64,000 bases of DNA, from positions 2,299,001-2,363,000 of the forward strand of contig JANTQA010000070.1 of the NCBI GenBank assembly GCA_027625915.1. Reading direction: 5' to 3'. Position numbers and translations under genes: made by a program. Under the pieces are notes generated by a model. That model ran no database searches. It saw only the letters and a list, made by a program, of their open reading frames with translations, and was not told where the DNA came from. Source of the stretch: Anaeramoeba flamelloides. Taxonomy: Eukaryota; Metamonada; Anaeramoebidae. Every line of letters begins with the position of its first letter. Within the stretch, counting starts at the first letter, position 1. This document shows positions 23,901 to 48,389 of this stretch, piece by piece.

Positions 23901-25652
23901 TTATTTTTAAAAATAAAGAACAAAATTAATTTCAAATTTTTTTTTATTTCATAATAATATCTATATAGGCAATAAGTAAATGCCCTGAATTTTAAAATCA
24001 AATTTAAACTCTTTAATATATTAAATCTTGTTTATGTTTTATATTTCTGTTTTAGATTAATGTGCTTTAATTATTTATGCTAAAGTCTTTTTCGTTTTTC
24101 TTTTTCGGAAAAGTGTATGAAAATTTTGTTACATTTATTTTTTAATTAATACTTTTATTTCAAAGGGTTTTTGTTGAGAATAGTAGTTGTGTCTACCACG
24201 ATAAAAATCAATCTATCGACAAATTAAAAAAAATAAAAAAATTAAAATGGAAATAATTTTTTTCATCAGTTCTTTTTTTTTTTATAAAAATTATTTGTTT
24301 TTTCCTTAATAAGATCTTGTTTCAAAGCTAGATTGAAAAAAGGATTCTTTTTAGTAAAAACCTATTGGGGCTATTTTAATGAATTTCTGTTTTTATTAGT
24401 TAAAAATGGCCATTTATTCTAAAAAAAAATATACACACCAATAATATAAAAAGAATACTATCTTGGAAAACAAAAAGTTTTTGATATTTTAGTTTTTGGT
24501 AAAATGTTCAAGAAAAAATGGATTAGAAAGAATACAAAAAGTTCTTTAAGTTTAGAGTTCGAAGTTTAATTATCAATTTGTCTTATTTCCAAAATATTGA
24601 GCCTTTTTACTTTTTTTTTGTGTTTTTGTTTTTATTTTAAAGAGCCGTTTTCTTTAAGTTTTGAAAAAACTGATGAAAAGAGCATTTTGTTTGACATTTT
24701 CAAATAACAAGAACAGGCCGATTGTATTTTTTTTTTTAAAGTACATTGAAAAAAAAGTAATGTTGCAACTAAGCATTATTAAAAGAATTTGAGAGTACTA
24801 GGAATAAAAAAAATTGAAAAAAAGAAAAGTTCAATGTCCACAAAAAACCATTTCAAAAAAGTTGAAGAGAATTGGGTTGCACTCAAAAAATTGGTAATAA
24901 AAAAATATTAAGCTTTGTTAATCTTTTGTGAAAACAAGATAATAAAAATTGAAAAGATATTTTTAAAAGAATAACAAACCTGAGGGTCCAACAAAAAGAG
25001 TTTTAGCAGACTGGTTTGGAAATAAAGCGGATTTCTTGATTGAAAAGTCTCTTAAATTCAAAAGAGCCGTGAACTGGATTTGGCGAATAACTAAAGGATC
25101 GATTGGGTATTCAATATCCTCGAATTGGATTTGAGGGTTTAAACTTGAGTGGTGCAATATTAATTCGTTGAGCCTTTTCCTTATTTGCTGGCAGATCTCA
25201 TTTTCTTTTCTTTCTATTTGCTTGAAATAATCTGTTTTTTCTTTTATTTGCAAAGAATGCTTTTGAGTGAACTCTTGAACGAATTGTGTCGTTAAAAAGA
25301 CAAAAACCAGATTTTGGATGGTCGTTTTGATCAAGATTCGATCGCCAGCCTTGAGTGCGATCTTGTGTCCACGCCGTATTTGTTTTTCATTTAAAAATAC
25401 TGTTCCTTGGTATCCGTGAACCTCCAAAAACATTTTTGATTGATCTTTTCTGTTTGTAAGACGAAGCAAAGTTGAAGACAACACTTTTTGGTTTGTGACG
25501 ATTTGGAATTTGGATTTATTTGAAGAGCCAACAGTAAATTTTTCATCATATAATTTTATAAATTGTCTGAGGCGTGTCTGGATAAATAAGTAGCCCCATG
25601 GGGGAGGGTTGTTGGTTGTTGGTACAGAAGAAATTGGTTTTGACATTTTCAT
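16458..25652 (-). CDS. FHA domain-containing double AAA ATPase (plant-type), three exons
   Basis: Exons 25652-24980, 21663-19807 and 17362-16458 join in phase to give 1144 residues; the introns are 3316 and 2444 bp. Residues ~15-110 form an FHA-like domain (FTVGSS, GTVFLNEKQI, KAGDRILI). Next comes a degenerate AAA module whose Walker A is GPSGSQ without the Lys (about 222), followed by the family segments GDIVKYVG, GGSDLGGICEKG and LVLCIKDID. A charged, low-complexity region follows. The second AAA module is canonical: GPPGTGKT (841-848), FIDEVD (D900, E901), AATNRP (N947), and RRLPRR with arginine fingers (958-963). The C-terminus has the family YGEG motif. The order matches the plant FHA-AAA ATPases related to ATAD1/Msp1, which act on membrane or complex remodelling; the substrate is unknown. 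I considered NSF and dropped it because the N-domain is FHA. An alternative start is Met3. Both introns interrupt Walker A glycines. Confidence 0.92.
17824..17899. repeat. (TG)n microsatellite in ATPase intron 2
   Basis: Two or three interrupted TG runs (17824-17845, then 17852-17899) lie in the intron. A minus-strand frame of repeated His-Thr is only its translation. Confidence 0.9.
17930..19725 (+). repeat. ~540-bp TIR-like element split by a LINE insertion (copy 1)
   Basis: The left part, about 17930-18270, matches 55204-55520 nearly base for base: TATGAAAATCATTTTTTTCATC, then CTAATCATTTGATCGATCAATAA-like, then AATTTACCAATGnATnTTTTT. The right part, about 19495-19725, matches 55520-55740 (ATTGATAATTATTT, TTTTGTGAGTAT, then TGGAGTTTA at the end). 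Between them sits a LINE 3' end. Ends of the family resemble terminal inverted repeats (TATAAACTnnAATTnAAAAT). Other copies lie at 50870-51430 (minus), 55204-55740 and 55745-56300. Confidence 0.75.
18271..19494 (+). mobile_element. 5'-truncated LINE (non-LTR retrotransposon), C-terminal part of the RT ORF
   Basis: The translation shows the region after the reverse transcriptase palm: FKEIILPQVLYGLDLSNL, then DIDTWINKKLKNTI, as in the thumb and connection of LINE ORF2. The frame is stopped at about 18541-18543 and again near 18913; the middle 18571-18888 is open. A C-terminal Cys-His cluster, CPCSNKK then DHFIWDC, matches the CX1-3C...HX4C knuckle of LINE proteins. The frame ends near 19198, followed by a pyrimidine-rich 3' tail ending in AACAGATTAGATG then CAATAAATCC. 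The element is inserted into the ~540-bp repeat, on the strand opposite the ATPase gene. It is a dead, truncated copy. Confidence 0.82.
21664..24979 (-). other. Intron 1 of the FHA-AAA gene
   Basis: A 3.3-kb intron with donor G/GTTTGT and acceptor CACTAG/GG. A GT/TA microsatellite (about 21667-21722) sits close to the 3' splice site. An 86-codon minus-strand open frame at 23741-24001 has no recognised motif. No mobile-element ends were seen in the remainder, which is anonymous AT-rich DNA. Confidence 0.7.
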
Positions 25653-25849
25653 GGTGAATTGTTTTTTTTTTTTTGTTTTAATTTTTTTTTAAGGATCGGA
25701 TCAGTAAAACAAAAGTTTGAAACCAAAAAGAAAAAAATGATAAAAATTGAGTGACTTTAGAGTGAAAATCGCACACCTACTTGTTATACTCCAGCTATTT
25801 ACATACCTTTCAAATTGGACCATTGTTAGAAATATTATTTGGGTATTTA

Positions 25850-26430
25850 TTTTCAATTTCTTAAGGTTCGCAATCCCTGAACTCTTGAAATAACTATTAC
25901 ATTGCGTTTTTTGGTTATTTGTTATTTTGGTTCTTAGTTGATCGATCTTGGACTTGGTATGGGTATTAATATTGGTTTAAAAATGACAATTTTTCACAAT
26001 ATATAGAAATATTTTTTAAGAAATCGGAATTGACAAGTCTAAGAGTAATATTTTGGTAGGTAGTTTAGAAAAATGGATGTCGTTTTTGGGTTTTAGGATT
26101 GAAATTTTTAATTTCACTTTTACTCAATTAACTAAATGAAAAAAATTTTTTTTAAAAGCTCCAAATAAAACTAAACTGAAATAAAAAATTAAATTAACAT
26201 CACAAAAATCACATTTTTTTATCACTTGGTTTCCAATTTATTGGTCTTGCATTCCTAAATCCAGGTTTCGGAAAAAAAAAAAAAATTATAATTTTAAATC
26301 ATTACTAAAACCCATACCAAGTCCAAGATCGATCAACTAAGAACCAAAATAACAAGTGTCCCCAGGCAACAATTTAATCTTTTTTCAAATTCCAGGGATT
26401 GTAATACTTGAGAAATTGGGGACTAGTTTT
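25850..26430. repeat. Foldback element upstream of the FHA-AAA gene
   Basis: Core arms 25921-25965 and 26309-26353 are near-perfect inverted repeats (GATCGATCTTGGACTTGGTA on the left). Weaker matching continues outward (CAATCCCTG on both sides) to about 25852 and 26428. The centre of about 340 bp has no coding capacity. It begins about 200 bp upstream of the ATPase start codon, so it may overlap its promoter. Confidence 0.75.
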
Positions 26431-27359
26431 TTCAAAAAAATTATTGAAATTAGATTATAAAGATTATCCAAATTTAATCTTCTCCAAGTTTTGAAATACA
26501 AGACTTTAAAAAGAAAAATATTTTTTAAAGAATGTCTTTTTATACAAAAAATTAAAATATTTTATTTGTTTTAAATATAAAACTGAAGAAAATAACCTCT
26601 TATATTTGTTCAAAATTAAGTTCATTCTTGAAAATAGTTTAACCATATTTTTGATTTTATGTTACCAAGTCTTTGATAAAAAATATTTATCGTAATATAA
26701 AAACTTTGCATAATATGAAAAATATCAACTTTAATTGTCTCTTTTTTTTCGAAAAATTTTTGATAAAGCTTTCTCCACTATATTTTCTATTATATGTAGA
26801 CTCATACTAAACTCTAAAACAGTTGAAAGTAAAGTGGGGTGATCTTTGAAGTGGGGAAATTTTGATTTTCAAAAATTCAAGGTAAATTTCGAGATTGGTT
26901 TGTGAAGATAGTTTTGTAAAAGTGAAAATTTTCTGAAAAAAAAAATACAATTTAGATTTTAACATGATTTATTGGCAGATTCTGATGTATAGTGTGTAAA
27001 TATGGTATTTATAAATCATGATTGGTTTCCACAGACCCAATGAAGTAGAAATCCCTTAAACTTATTGTAAGAAATTTAAAAGTAATATAACAAAAATTGA
27101 AATAGATACAAATATTAGAAACAAACAATAAGAATCTGGAACACATTATTAAATTGAAAGATATTCATATCAAACTCTTTAATTGTTCTAAAATTTTTAA
27201 AAAACATTTTTTGAATATAATGTCATCAAAGAAGCCATGAGCTTGACACAAACTGTTTTTTTTTAAAAATAAAAAATTTTTTTTTCCCACTCTTGTTTTT
27301 ATACAGCATAATATTTACAAGACAATAGTTAACTGAATTTGAAATCAATTAAAAGGGTA

Positions 27360-27610
27360 AATTTTTTAATATTTTGAGAAAATTTATAAATTTATAATAG
27401 AATTTGTTTGATATCTTTCTAATTTTATTGGTAAATTGGTTTTTTTTTTTTGGTGAAGAAAATTTTCTATTATTTGAGACATAATTTGATATTTGATCTT
27501 TCATTTTTGGAATTTCTTTTTTTACTAGTAGAACTTTTCGAAAGTAAAAAACTATTTTTTATTTGTGTTTAGCGTTATTTTATTTGATTATTTCGTCTAT
27601 ATGTACTCTT
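27360..27610 (-). repeat. Degenerate copy of the repeat clustered at 31.8-33.4 kb
   Basis: This segment resembles the inverted copy at about 33130-33400. Both read TTTGATnnTTCATTTTTnGAATTTCTTTTT followed by a TAGAACTT stretch. It is a diverged, non-coding member of that family. Confidence 0.45.
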
Positions 27611-28559
27611 AAATAAAGAAAAATGAATTTAATTTTAAATAGTCAGTTTAACCCAGTTTGCACAAATATTCTAAAAATCTTATTTTATCCCAAATAAATT
27701 ATTTACCAAATTATTGAAAATTTTTAAAGTGATCAGAAATACACAATATAATTATGATGTTTAGTCTGATGGTTTGGATTATTTTCTAAAAAAAAATAAC
27801 ATTATCCATCATTACCAAATAAGATTACGATTATTGGATTATGTTATTTCTTTTTGTCTTTTTAGTGGAATTTTTAGAGAAAATGTGAATTTATGATTTT
27901 TTATTCCCAATCCTCGCCCCCTCTTTTTATAGTTTTATATCACTTCATTAAATTTTAATAAAATTTTTTAGTATTATTTATGATTTCTGGAACAAAGAGT
28001 GAATTTTTATGATACTTCTATTTTTTTTTTTTATTTTTTTTTTCAAGTATAAGTAAAAGAAATTATCAATATCAATCAAGTTAAAATTTGTGTTTTTTGT
28101 GTTAAAAAGTTCTGAATTGATTATTAAATGAATTTATTATTTTTCAACTTTATTTGTAATTATATATAATAGAACATAGATAATATCTTTATCAAGTATT
28201 CATAATGAAACTTTAGTCTCTTAAAAAAATTCTAAATATTAAATAATATAATCTCTGGGTTTTTCAATATTAAAAAGAAAGGTGTAAAAGCTATAATTTG
28301 ATTCTAAAGTCTAGAAAAACCTGAAAGAAGTGTAATCGGTTTTCCACTGTTAAAAAATTGGGGGTCTAATATTTTTACTCTATTCTTTTAAAGTTTGGTA
28401 AGGGTGTATGTTTTTTTTTGTTGTTTTGGAAATATTCTGAATTTTTTTTTTGTTTTCTTCTATTTCAATAATTAAAAAAAAAACATAATGGAAAGTGTCC
28501 TTGTTTTTTATTTATTTTTGTAATATACTGTATATTTCTTAAATATTTTCTTTATTACA

Positions 28560-29060
28560 AAAATTATAAAAAAACCTACTGGAAGTATCTGTCAAGTCCT
28601 GTGGAGTCACTTAGTTTTTTTTTTTTAATTTTTTTTTATAAAAAGAAAATTTCATAAATTTTCTTTTTATTTCAAAGGGTAAAAAAAACCTAACAACGTT
28701 TTTCTTGAGGTTTGCTGCTTTATATGTAAAATCTATCGGTTTTCCTAATAAACAGAAAACTCAAGAAAAGTTAACTACGATTTTCCAAAATTCAAAAGAA
28801 TTCGGAAAGATAGTAATCAATTATACTCTATTCTTCTAAATTGTTGAAAACCTAATGAAAGTTTCCTAGGTTTTCTTGGGGTTTTCTATTTATTTCTGAA
28901 GTGTTCTAGGTTTTTTTGATACTTTCTATTTATTTGGAAAATCTATTGATTTTCGTTAGGTTTTTTTTAATTTTTAAAATAAACAGAAAATTGAATTAAA
29001 TTTTCAGTTTATTTCAACAACTAAAAAAAACAGAACCGAAAATCAAATAAAAAAATTATG
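28560..29060. repeat. Hairpin-cassette array
   Basis: At least four consecutive palindromes with the family's linker words CCTAGGTTTTC and AACCTAA. The types are the TTTTTATAAAAAGAAAATTT / AAATTTTCTTTTTATTTCAAA type, the CTTGAGG...CTCAAG type (28702-28770) and the CCAAAATTCAAAAGAATT / ATTCTTCTAAATTGTTG type (28782-28850). The last is another TTTTTAATTTTTAAAATAAACAGAAAATT hairpin at about 28960-29030, read here in two parts. Non-coding. Confidence 0.65.
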
Positions 29061-29670
29061 TTTTTCAATTGATATCAATAAATAATTCTTTAAAAGTCAA
29101 AATAATTGGTTATCCAAAGGAAAGATATTCATTAAATTTAATATACTTTTAAAATATCTGATTATAACCTCTTAACTATATTAAAAAAAATATTCAAATT
29201 TTTTACTATTAAATTCAAAAAAAATCTTTCTATAACCTGGAAAATTGGATTATCCAACTTTAGTTGTAAAATATCTCAAAAAATAATTTTTTGATCCAAG
29301 ATCTTTTATTAATCAATATTGTTTATTTTAATTGAGGTTATAAAATAGTGAAAAAATTAGTAAAGGTTTAATTTTTTTTTCAATAAATTATTTCATGATC
29401 ATGTTCAGAGTCAAAAAAGATAAAATTTAAAAAAACAAAAAAATTAAAAAAAATAAAAAAATTTTAAAAATGTCAGAACTACAAATTCGTATGTTTCGAA
29501 TTAAAAGTTAAAGATAATATTTATTGCTTCTTTTAAAAATAAATTAAAGTAAGATTTTGATTTAAAGATAAAAAAGGTCTGCTTTTTGGCTTGTTATTAA
29601 AAACAAAAAAAAATAAATATAATTAGAATTTCACAAATGTTAAACTTTTGTTTAATTTGGAGTAATTAAC

Positions 29671-30807
<1,137 letters not shown>

Positions 30808-30810
30808 TTA

Positions 30811-31005
30811 CTATTTTTATTTTAAAATTTAGAGATAATAATAAAAAAAAAAAAAAAAAAAAGTCATTTAAAAATGTAAAAAGGATCAATATTAAATTAT
30901 TTGTCAAAAATTTTTCAATTAAAAAAAAAGATTAAATTAATTTAATCAGTAAAAGAGAAAAAAAAGAAAGAAAAGGAGAAAAAGAAAGAGGGAGGAGAGA
31001 GAGAG

Positions 31006-31038
<33 letters not shown>

Positions 31039-31100
31039 AAAAAAGAGAAGGAGAAAAAAAAAAAAAAAAAAAGTAGAAAAAAGTAATTTGAAAAACTTAC
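30811..31100 (-). promoter_or_regulatory. Probable 5'UTR intron of actin with long polypyrimidine tract
   Basis: On the minus strand a perfect donor AAA/GTAAGT lies at 31100. An AG acceptor (AAAATAG at 30811) sits 15 bases upstream of the actin ATG. The ~290 bp between them is dominated by an almost uninterrupted homopyrimidine run on the transcribed-sense strand (purines on the plus strand, about 30955-31080). Leader introns are common in actin genes of many eukaryotes, so I infer a 5'UTR intron. It could instead be a CT-rich promoter. Confidence 0.4.
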
Positions 31101-34100
31101 TTTAAATAAATAGAAAAATGAAAAAAAGTGAATTTCAAAAAACAAGAAAGATTTAAAAGTAGATCCTAAAAATCAGAGAGAAAGTATGTTATCTGTTTCT
31201 AACTTTTCTGTCTCCTTTTCATTAGAATATTTTGAAAAATTTTATGGAACTTAATTTTCGAAGATATGTTATTAATTTTTAGAGTTAATTATTTCTCTAA
31301 AAAAGAGTAACAATACTAACCACCCTTAAAGAAGAAAAATAATACTGAAGGTTATCTAACCCATTCTAAAAGATAGCTATAATTTTGTCAAAGTTTTTTT
31401 TTAAAAAAAAAAAAAAGAAATTTTTACAGATACTTGTTCTCAAAACACGAAACACGAAATACGAAACACAAAAGAAATTTAGAGCTATTTTTGAAGAGAA
31501 CTGAATAAACTCTCTTTTCTCTCTATTTTTTCATCATCTCACCAAGAAAAATAATTTTTTACAAAATCTTTCCTTTTTGATGAATAGTCATGAAAGAAAA
31601 CTCATTAAAAATTACACTGAAATTTAAATGACAACTTTTTAAATTTTATCTTACCGTTTGAGAATGGATCTGTTTTTATTCACATGAGTTTTATTATTCA
31701 AAATTTTTGGGAACAAATACTTCTTCCAAGATTGCCTTTGATGTGGCAAACAGTAAAAGTTTTTTAAAACTATAATTCAAAAGTAAAAGCTTATTTCTTT
31801 TATTAAGAGATGGCCTATACATTAACCAATCAAATAAACTAATAATTAACATAAGTTAAATATGGTATTAGTTTCCTAAAGTTCGACAACTCAAAAAATT
31901 ATTCTACAAATGAAGAATCAATTGTCAAATATAATTCAAGAATAAAATAGAGTAAACTATTTGGTAAAATATTCAACCCAAAAAATTACAAAAACATAAC
32001 CCATATTTCATAATTTCAAAGAAAATATCGAAAGAATCACTCTTCAAAATTGGTTTCATTGCAACAATTCTATTTAGTTCTCAATGAACGATTGTTTAGG
32101 AATAAAGAAGAAAAAAAAAGTAAAGGTTTTATTTGAAGTACAAATTGTAGAATTGGAGCAATATTAGTGAGGCTATTTTAGAAACAAAATTGATTCCTTA
32201 CAGTCATACGATTAAAAAATTATTTTCCAAGAGAAAGATCAAATACAATTCTTACTTTTTTCTTCTTTACTATTCTTCTCATAGAACGTAATCATTTTAT
32301 AAACTCTTGATACAAAATAAAAAGCAATTACTGTTGTTAAAATAAAGTGTAGAAAAGTTCAATCAGCGTTTCAAATAAAAAAAAGAGTGTTTTTTTGTTA
32401 TAGAAGACTTAAACCTTAACCGGGAAAAGAAACCAACAATAAACCCTAAGTAAGTCTCTTCTTAGTTTCTTAAATTTCTATTTTATAAAAAATAAATTCT
32501 AGAAATTAAGGATCAAATTGTAAAATTTATCTCAAAAAATAGAGTAAATTTTTGCAAAAATTTTTATCTAAAAAACAAGAAAATTTGAAAATAAAGGATA
32601 TTATGGAAAAATTTATACTAATTGCATTCATAATTTAAATTATCTGAAAATAACAACCATATTCCTTTCAAAATTGGTTTGACCTTTGATTTACTATTTA
32701 GTCGTTAATTAGATGTCGACTTAGAACAAGAAAAAAAAAAAGTAAGGATTATATTTTGAAACACGGATTATAGTTGTTGTGTATGCATGGTTTTTTGATT
32801 ACTGTAGTCTTTGTTATAGAAGACTTATGCCTTTACCAGTCAAAGAAACCGACAATAAATAATAAGCAAATCTGAGATTGGTTTCTTAAAGTTTAAATAC
32901 TAGAAAAAGAATTCTTCAAAATGAAGGATCAAAATAGAAACATTTATCTCAAAAAAATCGAGTTTAAAAATTTGTATCGACAGTGATCATATTAATGTGT
33001 GCACAAAGACTATAATCTGTGTTTTAAAATATTGTCCGTGATTTTTTTTCTTCTTATTCCAAGGCAACATCCAATCTACAACCCAACAGTATACCTAAGT
33101 TCAAATCCATTTTGAAAGTAAAGGTCTGGTTATTTTCAGTAAAATTTAAATTATTCAATGCAATTAGTTGAAAATTTTCTAGAATATTCTTAATTTTTTG
33201 AATTTTTTTGTTTTTTTGAGTGATAAAAATTTTCTTAAAAATATACTTGATTTTTTGAGACAAATTTTGCAATTTGATCCTTCATTTTTAGAATTTCTTT
33301 TTAAATAATAGAACTTTAAAAAACCAATACCATATTTTTTAGTGTTTATTATCAGTTTCTTTCATTGGTTAATGTATAGGTCTTTTATAACAAAAAAACA
33401 CGCATTAATTTTTTTAGCACGCTTTGTTTTGACTACAGTATCAACCCATAAAAAAAACAAAATTTTGAAAAAATTCAAATCTTAAAATTATTGGTTTATA
33501 TATTTCCCTTTTACTCCATAATACGAGAATATCCACGGTATTGTCCTTTTACCTAATTTTATATAAAAAAATAATAAATTGAGTAAAGTGTATTTAAAAT
33601 GATAATTGGTAGTTAGTAATAAGTTGCCACCTAACATTTTTAAATATTTTCCATCTTGTAAAATCACAACATTAAAAATATTAGCCCCATTTCCCCTCTA
33701 CGCCAGCTCTGTGAAAATATGTGTTGTAATGCCACTTGAACTTTCGCCTTCGAAATAAAATATAAATATTTAAATTTTTTATTTTGTAAAAGGGAACATA
33801 TTGAAAAATAAAAAGGAGATAACCCACGCTAATTTAAAACATATTCAAAACCCCAAGAAATTTCCCATCAAGATTGGTTTGGCAATAGATTTATTATTGA
33901 ACAATCAAACAGATATTGAATTTGAAGAAAGAGAAAAAAAGGAAGGGTTTTACTGTTTATAAAAAATAAAAGGATCAAAAATTTCATTCAGTTTTAATAC
34001 AAAAAAATAATAAACCAAATCAAAATTCTAAAAAGGGAAATTAATATTGTAATCTGATTTTAAGAATTAAAAATTTGAAAAGTTACACGATCTATAAAAA

Positions 34101-36520
34101 CCCTTTTATCAAAAGACGAATAGAAATGTTTGTTCCTTTAACCCATTCAACAAATAGTATTTGAGACGGGGGTTTTACTCTCTAAAAACTGGGCTTTTTT
34201 TCTTTACATTTTCGATTATTTTTCTTTTCTTCAAAATCTATTAATATATGGATAAAAGATATATCGTAATATTTTACTTTTTTATTATTAAATTTGTAAT
34301 TTTTCGAGAAATATCGAACTTTATCAATTCACCCAGTAGTTTAAAGCTTCTTTGCCAACGAAAAAAAGACTTTTATTATCAAAAAATTCAATTTAATAAT
34401 CGAATAACCATGTTTGGGGAAGAAATATAAATTCAAAAATAAAAAATAATTTTCAGAAATCAAAAAAAAAAAACAGTGCCAAACATTTTTTTTGTATTAT
34501 TAAATCAAATTATTTCAAAATATAAATCTCGAGTTTTTTTAACAAGAAACTTCTAACAATGAGGAGAATCCAACAAGTTTGAAAGTTTTTGGATAAAATA
34601 ACAAATTTAGTAAAAAAATTTAAATATCAAGATTTCACTTTTTCTACAATTTTATTTGATTTTTGTTAAAAAATCATTAAGAGATTAATCTCTATTAATT
34701 TTTTTACCTAAATTTAATAGAGATTGAGAATTTTTTTTGCCAATTACTTAGATTTAAAAGACCCTGTTTATTTTCCATATCAAACTTATTTCTAGATTAG
34801 GAATACTTTATTAGAAAATAGTTAAAAAAAAAATAATAGACTAGCCCCTTAAACTTTAAAAAATTATTTTTCACATTAAAAGTATTACCCATTCATAATT
34901 TCCGAAATTGGTGTCTGGTTTCCTACAACTTTAAGATTATCGAGAAAAAAAAATAATCTAAATAGGTTTGGTTCCAAATATTGTGGATTTGTTCATTCAA
35001 CCCAGAAGATATTAGCGTCTACCAAGGAGAAGTCTTGGATCAAATTATGTTAGTTATTCGGTATAACCATATTAGTGCTACATTGTTCAAATGTCTCTAA
35101 AAAATCGATTAATCAAGTAGTAATATTTGTTGATCTAATCAATTAAAAATAATCCAATGTATTGGTAAAAAACCCCAACAATTTCAGAAAAAAATATGTA
35201 TTTGGACACAAATATAAAGGTTGAATTATCAATATTCAGGCTACAAAGTTACAAAATATATTTCTTAAATTTGTGGAGAAATGTAGATTAGTCGCTAAAA
35301 AATTCGTTTTTTTTTTAAAAATTAAATAATTAACCAATGAGATTTTTTTGACTAATTATTTCTGAAATATTGGAAATATATTGATGTTACCATTATCTTT
35401 AAAGAAAAGGAAAAAAATTCATCAGTATTTGGGTTTTTATGTTGATCATTATTGAGTTAATCTTTGAAATTAAACAATTAAAAACATAGTTACTTTTGGA
35501 AGTTCTAAATATGAATTATTAAATACTAAAATACTGTTATTTAGGTTTCTATTTTTAGGTTTGGTAAAGGGAATCAAAAAAAATTTTTTTCAAAATGATA
35601 ATTTTTATAATTGATACTTAATAAAAAATCCAATTATTTATTGAGTAATAGTATTTAAAATAGATTTTTAAGAGCTATTTGAGCCATTGCGCACTAATAT
35701 CATTTACACCCTGTTACAACATATTTTGATTATAGATAAATCTATGATTAGAATAATCCCTAAAGATATTAGAGAACTGAAAAATTCTTACTCACAGAGA
35801 ATTCCTTAATTCCAACTTCATACTTTTTTCAACAACATGTCCAACCCTTTTTGTTCGAGGCAAGTTTTGTCTTGTTTCCAATTAAACACCTTTGAAAAAA
35901 TTGGGTCAGAACAAAAAGGTTATGTTTGTGTTTTCATTACCAATTTACAATTAAAGATCTGATCAAATAAAATTTCAAAATAGAAATAATGTGAAAATTA
36001 TAAGTTCTTTTATTTCTCAAGAGATTAAGAGCACGAGCCCACAATATTTTGATCCACACACCATTCAGATTAGCTTTCAAGATAATCCTTTATAATTCCA
36101 CATAAACAAAAAATATCCTCAACTCAAAATAGTTCTCAAGATCAACTTAATCAAAGACCATCAAGATCCAAGATCAATTTAATCTGTTAAAGTAATTCTA
36201 TTCCCATAAAAAATAAACCAAATTAAAAGAATTGTCCAATACTCAAAACAGTTCTCCAGACTATCTTTAAAAAATACTTTCAAGAGATAAGACTACTTTA
36301 ATAAGATAAAAAATTTCACAAAAATTTAAAAAAAAATCTGAAAAGAATACTCAAGAAAAATGGAATTGTGGTTCTCCAAAACCAATCAGATAAATATACA
36401 TTAATTTTCTCTATTTAATAGCAGCATTCTTATTTTTCCAATTTGAATAGAATCTTTTGAACAAAGATATTCATTTTTTCAAAATTCTTTTCTTTCTTAA
36501 TTTTAAAAAAAATTAACAAA
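31101..36520. other. Intergenic stretch between actin and TM9SF, with a repeat cluster
   Basis: The two genes diverge, so both promoters lie here. The left half carries the repeat cluster at 31790-33970. From about 34000 to 36500 only anonymous AT-rich DNA was seen, with no open frame of recognisable type. The ~120 bp before the TM9SF ATG are A/T-rich and without a clear TATA box. Confidence 0.5.
31790..33970. repeat. Cluster of diverged direct and inverted repeats upstream of actin
   Basis: Related modules start near 31800, 32395 and 32812. Shared words are TTATAGAAGACTTA, AAGAAACCnACAATAAA, GTTTCnTAAAnTT and GAAnGATCAAA. A second shared block (ATTGGTTTnnn...AAGAAAAAAAAAGTAAnG) occurs near 32050, 32670 and 33870. 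One copy is inverted at about 33130-33400 (minus-sense CCTATACATTAACCAATGAA). A minus-strand open frame at 33054-33272 belongs to the inverted copy. The modules look like overlapping, decayed tandem insertions of one element. Confidence 0.55.

Positions 36521-48389
<11,869 letters not shown>

Larger units (their letters stand above)
25653..29670. other. Intergenic stretch between actin and the FHA-AAA gene
   Basis: It holds the promoter side of the ATPase gene, a foldback element (25850-26430), a copy of the repeat found upstream of actin (27360-27610) and a hairpin-cassette cluster (28560-29060). No gene was recognised. The remaining sequence is AT-rich with T/A runs. Actin's 3' end flanks it on the right. 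Confidence 0.5.

Noticed and set aside
16458-25652. NSF or p97-type ATPase, suggested by two AAA modules
   Set aside because: The N-terminal domain is FHA-like, the first Walker A lacks Lys, and the middle and C-terminal motifs match the plant FHA-AAA family instead.
25863-25885. tRNA B-box-like GGTTCGCAATCC
   Set aside because: No A box or cloverleaf fits upstream, and the word is part of a foldback arm.
30942-31145. Minus-strand open frame of Phe/Ser runs upstream of actin
   Set aside because: It is the translation of the polypyrimidine tract; the region is more likely a leader intron.
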